Positions 50,483-58,214 are shown, counted from the stretch's first letter. The stretch is 64,000 nt of DNA from Amycolatopsis albispora (GCF_003312875.1 NZ_CP015163.1:8742001-8806000); one strand, 5' to 3'. Program-made: numbers and translations. Notes: generated by a model not told the origin, from the letters alone.

Positions 50483-51559
50483 GTGTTCATGGGGAAAACC
50501 CGGCAGACCGGGGAAAAACGGGGTGCGGGGCGGGACGCGGTGGTGGTCGCGGCCGGGCTGGGGGCGGTGCTGGTCGTTTCGGTGGTGCTGGCGATCGGCC
50601 TCGGGTCGGCGGTGATCCCGCCGGCGGACACCGCGCGGTACCTGTGGGCGGCGCTGGTCGGCGACGGCATTCCCGCCGAGGAGTTCACCCGCTACCAGAT
50701 CATCTGGCAGGTGCGCACACCACGCGTGCTGCTGGCCGCGGTGATCGGCGCCGGGCTCGGCGCGGTGGGCGTGGCGATCCAGGCGATGGTGCGCAACGCG
50801 CTCGCGGATCCGTTCATTCTCGGCGTTTCGTCCGGGGCGTCGGTGGGTGCGGTCGCGGTGACCTCGTTCGGCGCGTTCGCCGTGTTCGGCATCTACGCGG
50901 TGTCGATCGGCGCCTTTCTCGGCGCGCTGGTGGCGTCCGTACTGGTCTACGCCGCGGCCCGCTCGCGTGCCGGGATCACGCCGCTGCGGCTGGTGCTCAC
51001 CGGTGTCGCGCTGGCCTTCGGCTTCGAGGCGGTGATGAGCCTGATCATCTACTTCGCGCCGGACAGCGAAGCCACCAGCACGGTGCTGTACTGGACGATG
51101 GGCAGCTTCGGCGGCGCGACCTGGGGCGCGTTGCCGGTGGTGGCGGTCGCGGTGGTCGCCGGGGTGGTGGTGCTGCGCCGGTACGCGCGCAGCCTGGACG
51201 TGCTCTCCCTCGGCGACGAGACCGCCGCGAGCCTCGGCGTGCGCACGGAATCGTTGCGGCGCGGGCTGTTTGTGCTGACCGCGGTGGTCACCGGCGCGAT
51301 GGTCGCGGTCAGCGGCGCGATCGGCTTTGTCGGACTGGTCATCCCGCACCTGGTCCGGATCCTGTTCGGCGCTTCGCACGCACGTGTGCTGCTGATCGCC
51401 CCGCTCGCGGGCGCGATCTTCATGGTCTGGGTCGATCTCGCCGCGCGCACCGTGGTCGCGCCCCGCGAACTGCCGCTCGGGGTGATCACCGCGCTGATCG
51501 GCGTGCCGGTTTTTGTCACGCTGATGCGGCGGCGCGGCTACCTGTTCGGAGGGCGTTGA
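50483..51559 (+). CDS. FecCD-type ABC permease
   Basis: 358 residues with about nine or ten membrane helices. FecCD marks are WQVRTPRVLLAAVIGAGLGA, IQAMVRNALADPFILGVSSG and VSGAIGFVGLVIPHLVRILF, with the EAA-like loop before ASHARVLLIAPLAGA. Family members import iron-siderophores, heme, cobalamin or related large ligands. It is followed by its ATPase and binding-protein genes without gaps. GTG 50483 has GGAGG four bases upstream; ATG 50489 is possible. Confidence 0.88.
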   Translation: MFMGKTRQTGEKRGAGRDAVVVAAGLGAVLVVSVVLAIGLGSAVIPPADTARYLWAALVGDGIPAEEFTRYQIIWQVRTPRVLLAAVIGAGLGAVGVAIQAMVRNALADPFILGVSSGASVGAVAVTSFGAFAVFGIYAVSIGAFLGALVASVLVYAAARSRAGITPLRLVLTGVALAFGFEAVMSLIIYFAPDSEATSTVLYWTMGSFGGATWGALPVVAVAVVAGVVVLRRYARSLDVLSLGDETAASLGVRTESLRRGLFVLTAVVTGAMVAVSGAIGFVGLVIPHLVRILFGASHARVLLIAPLAGAIFMVWVDLAARTVVAPRELPLGVITALIGVPVFVTLMRRRGYLFGGR

Positions 51560-51560
51560 G

Positions 51561-52346
51561 GTGGAACTCCGGTTCGACGACGTAACCGTTGCACTGCAAG
51601 GGAAAACCCTGGTCGACCAGCTCAGCCTGACGGCTGGGTCCGGGCGGGTGACCGGGCTCGTCGGGCCGAACGGCTCGGGCAAGTCGACCGCGCTGCGCTG
51701 CGTGTACGGCGCGTTGAAACCCCACGGCGGCGCGGTCTGGCTGGAGGACAACGCCTTGGCGGAACTGGGAAACCGCCGTGCGGCGCGGGCGATCGCCGCG
51801 CTGACCCAGGAAAGCAGCAGCGAATTCGACTTCACCGTGGCGGAACTGGTCGAACTCGGCCGGTTCCCGCACCTCACCGGCAACCAGGCGCTCACCGCCC
51901 GCGAAAAGGACCTGTGCCGCGACGCGATGGAACGGCTCGACGTGGCGCACCTCGCCGACCGCGGCGTGCTGACGCTGTCCGGCGGGGAACGGCAGCGCGT
52001 GCTGATCGCGCGGGCACTGGTGCAGGAACCCGCGGTGCTGGTGCTCGACGAACCGACCAACCACCTCGACGTCCGGCACCAGATCGAACTGCTGTCGCTG
52101 CTGCGCACCCTCGGGCTGACCGTGCTCGTGGTGCTGCACGACCTCAATCTCGCGGCGGCGGTGTGCGACCGCATCGGCGTGCTGTCGAACGGTTCGCTGG
52201 TCCGCGCCGGCACCCCGGCCGAGGTGCTCACCGCCGAGCTGGTGCGCGAGGTCTTCGGCGTCGAGGTGACCGTGGTGGACCACCCGCTCACCGGCGACCC
52301 GCAACTGCTCTACGCCCTGACCAGTGACAGAAGGAGTTCGGTGTGA
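51561..52346 (+). CDS. ABC importer ATPase
   Basis: 261 residues. Walker A is GLVGPNGSGKSTALRCVYGA, the Q-loop is in ALTQESSSEFDF, the signature is LTLSGGERQRVLIARAL and Walker B is AVLVLDEPTNHLDV. The H-loop is LVVLHDLNLAA. It powers the FecCD permease encoded one base upstream. The 3' end overlaps the binding-protein start (GTGA). Confidence 0.9.
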   Translation: MELRFDDVTVALQGKTLVDQLSLTAGSGRVTGLVGPNGSGKSTALRCVYGALKPHGGAVWLEDNALAELGNRRAARAIAALTQESSSEFDFTVAELVELGRFPHLTGNQALTAREKDLCRDAMERLDVAHLADRGVLTLSGGERQRVLIARALVQEPAVLVLDEPTNHLDVRHQIELLSLLRTLGLTVLVVLHDLNLAAAVCDRIGVLSNGSLVRAGTPAEVLTAELVREVFGVEVTVVDHPLTGDPQLLYALTSDRRSSV

Positions 52347-53317
52347 AGAAGGCGGTCCCCATCCTGGCGGCGTTGCTGCTGCTGTCGGCTTGCGGCGCGG
52401 AGGTCGAAGGCGGCGCGCCGGCGGCACAGGAGAAGGTGGTGAAGCGGTGCGGTGAGGACGTCAAGTACACGACGCCGAAGCGGTCGGTGGTCTACGAAGC
52501 GGGCAGCGCGGACAAGATGTTCGCGCTGGGCCTGACCTCGCACGTGCACGGGTACGTGATGCCGCCGGCCAACCCGCCGGTGCAGGAATCCCCGTATGCC
52601 GCCGAATACGCGAAGGTGCAGTTCCTCGGCGACGACCTGCTCAACCGCGAACTCGTGGTCGACGCGCAGGCCGATTTTGTGGTGGCGGGCTGGAATTCGG
52701 GCTTCAGCGACCAGCGCGGCATCACCCCGGCGATCCTGGACGGGCTCGGCATCCAGAGCTTCATGCACAGCGAATCCTGCTTCAACTACCCGAAGTTCCC
52801 GGAGAAGCTGCCGCCGTTCGAGGCGCTGTACACGGACCTGATCCGGATGGGGCAGATCTTCGGCGTGGAGGAGCGCGCGCAGCAGCTGGTCGCCGACTAC
52901 AAGCGGCGGGTGGACCAGGTGGTCGCGGCGGCGCCGAAGGGCGACCCGGTGAAGGTGTTCCTCTACGACTCGGGCGCCGACCAGGCCTCCACCGCGGGGA
53001 ACCAGGTGCCACCCAACGACATCATCCGCTTCGCCGGCGGCCGCAACATCTTCGACGGGGTCGAGGCGCGCTGGACGAAGGTCGGCTGGGAAGCCGTGGT
53101 GGACGCGCAGCCGGAGGTGGTGGTGATCCTGGACTACGGCGACAAGCCGGCGCAGGAGAAGATCAACTTCCTGAAGACCTCCCCGGCGACCGCGCAACTG
53201 CCCGCGGTGGTGAACGACAAGTTCTACGTGCTGGACTACAACGAGGGCATCAGCGGGCCGCGCAACATCGACGGCCTGGAGGGTTTTGCCAAGTACCTGC
53301 GAGAGTTCCAGCGCTAG
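52343..53317 (+). CDS. ABC importer substrate-binding lipoprotein
   Basis: 324 residues. The signal peptide with lipobox is ILAALLLLSACGAEV. The fold is of the TroA/FecB cluster with YEAGSADKMFALGLTSHVHG and VVDAQADFVVAGWNSGFSDQ. The segment GLGIQSFMHSESCFNYPKF is like that of importers proposed to carry coenzyme F420 precursors (F420-0) or related ligands, though siderophore or cobalamin remain possible. It has AAGGAG before the GTG. Its last codons overlap the stop of the convergent VOC gene. Confidence 0.85.
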   Translation: MKKAVPILAALLLLSACGAEVEGGAPAAQEKVVKRCGEDVKYTTPKRSVVYEAGSADKMFALGLTSHVHGYVMPPANPPVQESPYAAEYAKVQFLGDDLLNRELVVDAQADFVVAGWNSGFSDQRGITPAILDGLGIQSFMHSESCFNYPKFPEKLPPFEALYTDLIRMGQIFGVEERAQQLVADYKRRVDQVVAAAPKGDPVKVFLYDSGADQASTAGNQVPPNDIIRFAGGRNIFDGVEARWTKVGWEAVVDAQPEVVVILDYGDKPAQEKINFLKTSPATAQLPAVVNDKFYVLDYNEGISGPRNIDGLEGFAKYLREFQR

Positions 53318-53655
53318 ACCGGGCCGCCGCCGTAGCCGATCTCGTTGCCTTCCGGGTCGCGGTAGGTGATCTTGCGGACGCCGTTGTCGTAGGTCTCGCG
53401 CAGCGCGGGTTCGATGCCGCGCTCGGTGATCCCGTCGACGACGGTATCGAGATCGTCGACGAACAGGGTGATCAGCGCGTGGCCCGCGTGCTCGGGCCGC
53501 AGTTCGACGTACACCGACCGCCCGTCGGCGATCTCCCAGACGGCCTCGACGTCGTTGGGGAACAAGCTCGGCGGCGAGCCGAAGAGGCGCTCGTACCAGG
53601 CCAGCGCGGCGGGCAGATCCGCGACGGAGATCCCGGCGTACAGATACGGCCCCAT
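53314..53655 (-). CDS. VOC family protein
   Basis: 113 residues from ATG 53655, with GGGAGG upstream. It begins PYLYAGISVADLPAALAWYE and ends KITYRDPEGNEIGYGG, the E-x-x-Y strand of VOC proteins. ALITLFVDDLDTVVDGITER is the second-half strand and helix. One VOC module that dimerises in known members. Function unknown. Palindrome H and the IS110 element lie upstream. Confidence 0.82.
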   Translation of the reverse strand: MGPYLYAGISVADLPAALAWYERLFGSPPSLFPNDVEAVWEIADGRSVYVELRPEHAGHALITLFVDDLDTVVDGITERGIEPALRETYDNGVRKITYRDPEGNEIGYGGGPV

Positions 53656-53729
53656 CGACACCTCCCTGACGTTGTGGCCACCCAACCGCATTCCCCGCCG
53701 GGCCGCAAAATCAGGAGGCGCCCTCCGCT

Positions 53730-53822
53730 GAACACGAATGTGGCTTTCGGGGCGAAATCCGCCCGCCCGTCGCCCACCGCCACCCTCAATGGAGCTGCGC
53801 GCGGTGTCTATTCGAAAGCCAC
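53730..53822. repeat. Palindromic repeat, copy H (GACAC subtype), split by IS110
   Basis: GAACACGAATGTGGCTTTCG (53730-53749) is the left arm. The right arm is split: CGAAAGCCAC at 53813-53822 and ATTCGTGTTC at 55111-55120 on the far side of the IS110 element. Joined, the right arm is the exact complement of the left over 20 bp. The loop is unusually long (63 bases, 53750-53812). Confidence 0.85.
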
Positions 53823-53839
53823 TCAGTGTCAGGGTTGGT

Positions 53840-54030
53840 GTGGCCGCTCGTGGTGGGCGGTTAGGGTCCGGTCTTGATCGCGTGGTGACTCTGAAAGCCA
53901 CTGCCGTTGCTGGCTTGCGAACGAATTGTCCAGCGTGATCAAGGTCCGGGCCTGGCTGGCCTGACTTGATAGAAGCGTGGGCATACGCCATCAACCTCGA
54001 CTGAGGTGTGTCCGACCAGCCCGGCCCGGA
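53840..54030 (+). ncRNA. Candidate bridge RNA of the IS110 element
   Basis: Three hairpins are visible. A short 5' one has CCGC/GCGG (53844-53860). The second has a 10-bp stem, CTTGATCGCG (53873-53882) with CGTGATCAAG (53934-53943); its loop holds GAAAGCCACT (53893-53902), identical to the left target flank, and ACGAAT (53921-53926), complementary to the right flank ATTCGT. The third has a 12-bp stem with one mismatch (53948-53959 with 54016-54027). Its loop holds ATAGAAGC (53969-53976), identical to the right end of the element, and ACTGAG (54000-54005), complementary to CTCAGT at the left end. This matches the target and donor loops of known bridge RNAs. Confidence 0.65.
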
Positions 54031-54069
54031 AAAGACGCATGTTCTCCGGCTAGGGAAGGAACACACGCG

Positions 54070-55098
54070 GTGTCCATGGTGGTCATTGGCATCGATCCGC
54101 ACAAGTCCAGCCACACCGCGGTCGCGGTCGATCAGACCGGCCGCCGCCTGGGGCAGAAAACCGTGACCGCCGACCCCGACGGGCTGCTGCGGCTGCGGTC
54201 CTGGGCCACCCAGTTCGGCACCGGGCCGCGCTGGGCGGTCGAAGACGGCCGCGGCGTGGCCGGGCGACTGGTCCGCACCCTGATCGGCACCGGCGCCACC
54301 GTGGTCTGGGTCCCACCCAAACTGATGGCCGCCTGCCGCGCCAGCGCCCGCACCCGCGGTAAATCCGACCCGATCGACGCCCTGGCCATCGCCCGCGCCG
54401 CCCTGCGCGAACCCGACCTGCCCACCGCACACCTGGACCAGACCGCCCTGGACCTGCGCCTGCTCTCCGACCGGCGCGAACACCTGGTCAACCGCCGCAC
54501 CGCCAGCATCAACCAACTGCGCTGGCACCTGCACGACCTCGACCCCGCCCTGGACCAGACCCACCCCCGCCTGACCGGGCCCCGCGCCCAGCACACCCTC
54601 ACCACCGCCCTGTCCACCCTGCCCGCCAGCGTCCGCCGCGACCTCGCCCTGGACCTGCTCACCGAGATCACCACCCTGACCCAGCAGATCACCCAGCTCG
54701 AACACCAACTCCGCACCCGAGTCCAGCCCCTGGCCCCCACCCTGCTGGCCATCACCGGCGTCAGCACCGTCCTCGCCGCGAAAATCATCGGCGAAACCGC
54801 CGGCATCACCCGCTTCCGCTCACCCGCCGCCTACGCCATGCACACCGGCACCGCACCCATCCCCACCTGGACAGCCAACAAACCCCACTACCGCCTCAAC
54901 CGCGGCGGCAACCGCCAACTCAACACCTGCCTCCACCGCATCGCCATCACCCAACTCACCCACCACCCACCCGCCCGCACCTACCGCGACAACTGGACCA
55001 AACACCACCCCCACGCCACCACCAAAGCCGCCCTCCGCGCCCTCAAACGCCACCTCGTCAACACCATCTACCGAGCACTCACCACCGACCTCACTTGA
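54070..55098 (+). CDS. IS110-family transposase (DEDD recombinase)
   Basis: 342 residues from GTG 54070 (ATG 54076 possible) with an AAGGAA site upstream. The N-terminal RuvC-like DEDD domain has VIGIDPHKSSHTAVAVD, RWAVEDGRG and GKSDPIDALAIARAAL. The C-terminal Tnp domain has ITGVSTVLAAKIIGETAGI, AYAMHTGTAPIP and RLNRGGNRQLNTCLHRIA. In most relatives a catalytic serine follows G-T-A-P-I-P (e.g. W-S-G); here the aligned residues are T-W-T-A, so a threonine (~268) may replace it. The gene is unusually rich in CAC and ACC codons. Confidence 0.9.
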   Translation: MSMVVIGIDPHKSSHTAVAVDQTGRRLGQKTVTADPDGLLRLRSWATQFGTGPRWAVEDGRGVAGRLVRTLIGTGATVVWVPPKLMAACRASARTRGKSDPIDALAIARAALREPDLPTAHLDQTALDLRLLSDRREHLVNRRTASINQLRWHLHDLDPALDQTHPRLTGPRAQHTLTTALSTLPASVRRDLALDLLTEITTLTQQITQLEHQLRTRVQPLAPTLLAITGVSTVLAAKIIGETAGITRFRSPAAYAMHTGTAPIPTWTANKPHYRLNRGGNRQLNTCLHRIAITQLTHHPPARTYRDNWTKHHPHATTKAALRALKRHLVNTIYRALTTDLT

Positions 55099-55202
55099 CA
55101 TAGAAGCTTCATTCGTGTTCGGTGCGCCCCGGTGAGCGGCCCCCGGCGAGCGCGCGCCGAGGCCGCATCGGGCCGCGAGGCTCACTCCGCGGGGTGGCCA
55201 AG

Positions 55203-55217
55203 TGTCACGAATGTGGC
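55203..55217. repeat. Palindromic repeat, copy I, left part (split by IS30)
   Basis: TGTCACGAATGTGGC is the outer part of the left arm. The last four bases, TGGC, are repeated at 56438-56441 beyond the IS30 element. Confidence 0.85.
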
Positions 55218-56437
55218 GCGGGCTCAAGCGGTGGTTGCAACGGGGGACTGTCCGGACAGTACTCGGTTGAGGGATTGGGCTGGGGTGAGCCAGCCCAGGG
55301 TGTGGCGGGGGCGTTCGTTGAGTTCGGCGGCGACGGCGGCGAGGTCGTCGGCGGTGTGCCTGGTCAGGTCGGTGCCTTTGGGGAAGTACTGGCGGAGCAG
55401 GCCGTTGGTGTTCTCGTTGGTGCCGCGTTGCCAGGGTGAGTGCGGGTCGCAGAAGTAGATGGCCATGTCGGTGGCCAGGGTGATCTCGGCGTGGCGGGCC
55501 ATTTCGTTGCCGCGGTCCCAGGTCAGCGAGCGTCGCAGCTGGGCGGGCAGGGTGGTGATGGTGGCGATCATCGCGTCGCGGACGTGCTCGGCGGTGTGAC
55601 CGTGGGGCAGGTGCAGCAGCAGCACGAACCGGGTGGACCGCTCCACCAGCGTCCCGATCGCGGAGCTGTTGCCGGCGCCGAGGATCAGATCGCCTTCCCA
55701 GTGCCCGGGCACCGCGCGGTCGGCGGCCTCGGCCGGGCGCGCCGAGATCGGGATCGGGCCGGGCAGCCGGGGCGGCAGGTGGCGGCGGGCCTGGCCGCGG
55801 GGACGGCGCAGCGCCCGCCCGGTCCGCAGGCACGCGGCCAGCTCACGCCGTAACGCGCCCCGGCTCTGGACGTAAATGGCCTGGTAGATCGTCTCGTGCG
55901 ACACCCAACGCTCCGGCTGATCGGCAAAAGCGAGCTTGCGCGCGGCCGCGATCTGCCCGGGCGACCACCGCTTCTCCAGCCGAGTCTGCACCCACGCCCG
56001 CAGCCGGGCGTCAACAGCCAGCTTCACCGGTTTCGGACGCCGCGCCCGCACCCGCGCCGCGCTGTCGGCAACCACCGCCCGATACGCCACCGGCCCACCA
56101 TGACGAGCCACCTCCCGGCTCACCGTCGACGCCGCCCGCCCCAGCCCCCGAGCGATCCTGCGCAACGACCACCCCGCACACAACCCCCGCGAGATCTCCT
56201 CCCGCTCAGCCAACGACAAATACCGCCCGCCCAGCGCACACGGCGCGTTCCCGATCACCCCACCAGCCTGCGCGAACCACCGCCGCCCCGTCTCATGCGA
56301 CACACCCGCCAACCCCGCCGCCGGCCGCACCGCCCACCCCGCCCGCACCAACCCCCAAAACCGCACCCGAACATCACGACCCAGCACCATCACAACTCCC
56401 ATCAACAAGGGTGTTGCAACAACCACTGGAATCCACC
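55218..56437 (-). mobile_element. IS30-family element inserted in palindrome I
   Basis: 1220 bases flanked by the direct repeat TGGC (55214-55217 and 56438-56441). The ends are imperfect inverted repeats; the inner part matches best, AGCGGTGGTTGCAAC on the left against AGTGGTTGTTGCAAC on the right read inward. Size and duplication length fit the IS30 family. Removing it restores a 27-bp palindrome with one mismatch. Confidence 0.85.
55224..56390 (-). CDS. IS30-family transposase
   Basis: 388 residues from ATG 56390 (ATG 56402 also possible). The N-terminal helix-turn-helix region is LSLAEREEISRGLCAGWSLR with RIARGLGRAASTVSREVARH, typical for IS30. The DDE catalytic residues fit D in GHWEGDLILG, D in LTWDRGNEMARH and E in RGTNENTNGLLRQYFPKG. 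The frame fills almost the whole element and is intact, so the element may be active. Confidence 0.9.
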   Translation of the reverse strand: MVLGRDVRVRFWGLVRAGWAVRPAAGLAGVSHETGRRWFAQAGGVIGNAPCALGGRYLSLAEREEISRGLCAGWSLRRIARGLGRAASTVSREVARHGGPVAYRAVVADSAARVRARRPKPVKLAVDARLRAWVQTRLEKRWSPGQIAAARKLAFADQPERWVSHETIYQAIYVQSRGALRRELAACLRTGRALRRPRGQARRHLPPRLPGPIPISARPAEAADRAVPGHWEGDLILGAGNSSAIGTLVERSTRFVLLLHLPHGHTAEHVRDAMIATITTLPAQLRRSLTWDRGNEMARHAEITLATDMAIYFCDPHSPWQRGTNENTNGLLRQYFPKGTDLTRHTADDLAAVAAELNERPRHTLGWLTPAQSLNRVLSGQSPVATTA

Positions 56438-56482
56438 TGGCTTTCGAGACGTCAAACGTCCCGAAAGCCACATTCGTGACAC
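56438..56482. repeat. Palindromic repeat, copy I, right part (GTCAC subtype)
   Basis: TGGCTTTCGAGACG, the loop TCAAA, then CGTCCCGAAAGCCACATTCG and TGACAC. Together with the left part it restores a GTCAC-type palindrome. It lies 18 bases after the stop of the SDR gene. Confidence 0.88.
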
Positions 56483-56500
56483 TTCCGGCCGCGCGCCGGG

Positions 56501-57274
56501 TCAGGCCAGCATGCCGCCGTCCACTCGGAGTATCACGCCGGTGACGTAGGAGGCCCGGTCACTGAGCAGCCAAGCGGCCGCCTCGGCGACCTCCTCCGGC
56601 TCGGCCACGCGGCCCAGCGGCGTCCCCGCGTTGAGCCGTTCGATGACCCCGGGGGACGCCTTGTCCCAGTCCAGCAGCATTTCGGTGCGCGTGGTGCCGG
56701 GCGCGACGGCGTTGATCCGGATGCCCTCCGGCCCGTAGGTGGCCGCGGCCGACGCGGTGAGGCTGTTCACCCCGCTCTTCATCGCGCCGTACGCGGTCAG
56801 TTCCGGGTTGGCCATCAGGCTGCCGACGCTGCTGGTGTGCACGATCGCGCCGGTGCCCGCGGTGGCCCGGATCGCGGCGACCTCGGCGATCATGGCCAGC
56901 CACGGCGCCTTCAGGTTCACCGCGTAGTTGTGGTCGAAATCGGCTTCGGTGGTCTGGTCCATCGGGCCGGGCGGGACGCCGGTGGCGGCGTTGTTGAGCG
57001 CGACGTCGAGGCGCCCGTGCAGCTCGACAACGCGGTCCACCGCGGCACGCAGGCTGTCGGGGTCGGCGAGGTCGCAGACCACGTAGTCGGCGACACCGCC
57101 GTCCGCGCGGATGTCCTCGGTGACGGTCTTGAGCTGGGCTTCGGTCCGGGCCGCGAGCAGCACGCGCGCGCCTTCGCGGGCGAACAGGCGGGCCGCGGCG
57201 GCGCCGATGCCCCGCCCGGCGCCGGTGACAAACGCGACCTTGCCCTCGAGCAGGCCGGTGATTGATCGAGTCAT
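56501..57274 (-). CDS. Short-chain dehydrogenase/reductase
   Basis: 257 residues. The nucleotide motif is AFVTGAGRGIGAAAARLFAR, the N-N-A-G region reads DVALNNAATG, and catalytic residues are the serine in IVHTSSVGSL and Y-x-x-x-K in AYGAMKSGVN. It ends SYVTGVILRVDGGMLA. Substrate unknown. Divergent from a MmyB-like XRE regulator with a large palindrome between, so it is probably that regulator's target. Confidence 0.88.
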   Translation of the reverse strand: MTRSITGLLEGKVAFVTGAGRGIGAAAARLFAREGARVLLAARTEAQLKTVTEDIRADGGVADYVVCDLADPDSLRAAVDRVVELHGRLDVALNNAATGVPPGPMDQTTEADFDHNYAVNLKAPWLAMIAEVAAIRATAGTGAIVHTSSVGSLMANPELTAYGAMKSGVNSLTASAAATYGPEGIRINAVAPGTTRTEMLLDWDKASPGVIERLNAGTPLGRVAEPEEVAEAAAWLLSDRASYVTGVILRVDGGMLA

Positions 57275-57296
57275 GGTGCCGAGCTTGCGACCCGCC

Positions 57297-57341
57297 GGCC
57301 GGGCTCAGCCAGGCATCGCTGGTACCTGGCTGAGCCCGGCC
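57297..57341. promoter_or_regulatory. Long perfect palindrome between SDR and MmyB-like regulator
   Basis: GGCCGGGCTCAGCCAGG (57297-57313) and its exact complement (57325-57341) are 17-bp arms with an 11-base spacer. It ends 21 bases upstream of the regulator's start. Shape and place fit an operator for both divergent genes; a terminator is less likely because no gene ends here. Confidence 0.7.
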
Positions 57342-57362
57342 GCCACCGCGCACACTGGACGG

Positions 57363-58214
57363 GTGGATCGAGCAGAACTCGCCGGATTCCTGCGCAGCAG
57401 GCGCGAGCGGATCACCCCGGCCGACGTGGGGCTGCCCGCCGGGCGCCGCCGTCGCACGCCGGGGCTGCGCCGCGAGGAGGTGGCGCAGCTGGCGTTCATC
57501 TCGAACGAGTACTACACGCGGCTGGAGCAGGCGAAGGCGCCGCGCCCGTCGCGTGAGGTGCTGGCCGGGCTGACGCGCGCGCTGCGCCTGTCCGACACCG
57601 AGCGCGACTACCTCCACCACCTCGCCGGCGCCCCGCCCGGCCCGGCTCCCGGACCTTCGCGTGAGGTCCGGCCCAGCATTCTCGCCCTGCTGGACCGGTT
57701 GCCGCTGGCCGCCGCGCTCGTGCTGTCCGCGTCGTACGAGGTGATCGCCTGGAACCCGCTCGCCGCCGCGTTGATGGAGGACTTCTCGGCGTTGTCCCGG
57801 CGCGAACGCAACCTGGTCCGCCGGGCCTTTCTCGAACCACGACACGACGGTCGGCCGTTGTACGGCCTGACCGACAGCGGTGAGTTCGCCGCGAGCGCCG
57901 CCCGGCACCTGCGCGCCACCGCCGCGCGGTACCCGGACGACCCGGAACTGGTCGCGCTGATCGCCGAACTGCGTGAGGGCAGCGAGGAATTCGCGCGGCT
58001 GTGGGATTCGCGGGACGTGTGCGCCGGGCCGAGCCTGTGCAAGACCTTCCACCACCCGGTGGTCGGCCCGGTCTCGGTGATCTGCGACGTGCTCGACATC
58101 ACCGACCGTGACCAGCGTGTGGTGATCTACACCGCCGAACCGGGGTCGCGGTCGGAGGAGGCGCTGCGGTTGCTCTCGGTGGTCGGCACGCAGCGGCTGG
58201 ACGTGCCCGGCTGA
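57363..58214 (+). CDS. XRE family regulator with MmyB-like ligand domain
   Basis: 283 residues from GTG 57363. The N-terminal HTH region starts ELAGFLRSRRERITPADVGL and has RRTPGLRREEVAQLAFISNE followed by YYTRLEQAKAPRPS, the hallmark of this group. The MmyB-like PAS domain follows (ALVLSASYEVIAWNPLAAAL, then FLEPRHDG). Members bind a fatty-acid-like ligand. These regulators nearly always control a divergent SDR gene, as here. Its 3' end overlaps the convergent membrane gene by 88 bases. Confidence 0.9.
   Translation: MDRAELAGFLRSRRERITPADVGLPAGRRRRTPGLRREEVAQLAFISNEYYTRLEQAKAPRPSREVLAGLTRALRLSDTERDYLHHLAGAPPGPAPGPSREVRPSILALLDRLPLAAALVLSASYEVIAWNPLAAALMEDFSALSRRERNLVRRAFLEPRHDGRPLYGLTDSGEFAASAARHLRATAARYPDDPELVALIAELREGSEEFARLWDSRDVCAGPSLCKTFHHPVVGPVSVICDVLDITDRDQRVVIYTAEPGSRSEEALRLLSVVGTQRLDVPG

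Larger units (their letters stand above)
53823..55110 (+). mobile_element. IS110-family element inserted in palindrome H
   Basis: The borders follow from the restored palindrome arm on both sides. The element is about 1.29 kb, with ~247 bases of 5' non-coding sequence, one transposase gene, and only 12 bases after it, the layout of IS110-group elements with a left-end bridge RNA. There are no terminal inverted repeats and no target duplication, as usual for the family. The exact border may shift by 1-2 bases. Confidence 0.82.

Noticed and set aside
53750..53812. A gene or small RNA in the long loop of copy H
   Set aside because: The 63-base stretch has no frame, stem or promoter; it is more likely an insertion into the loop.
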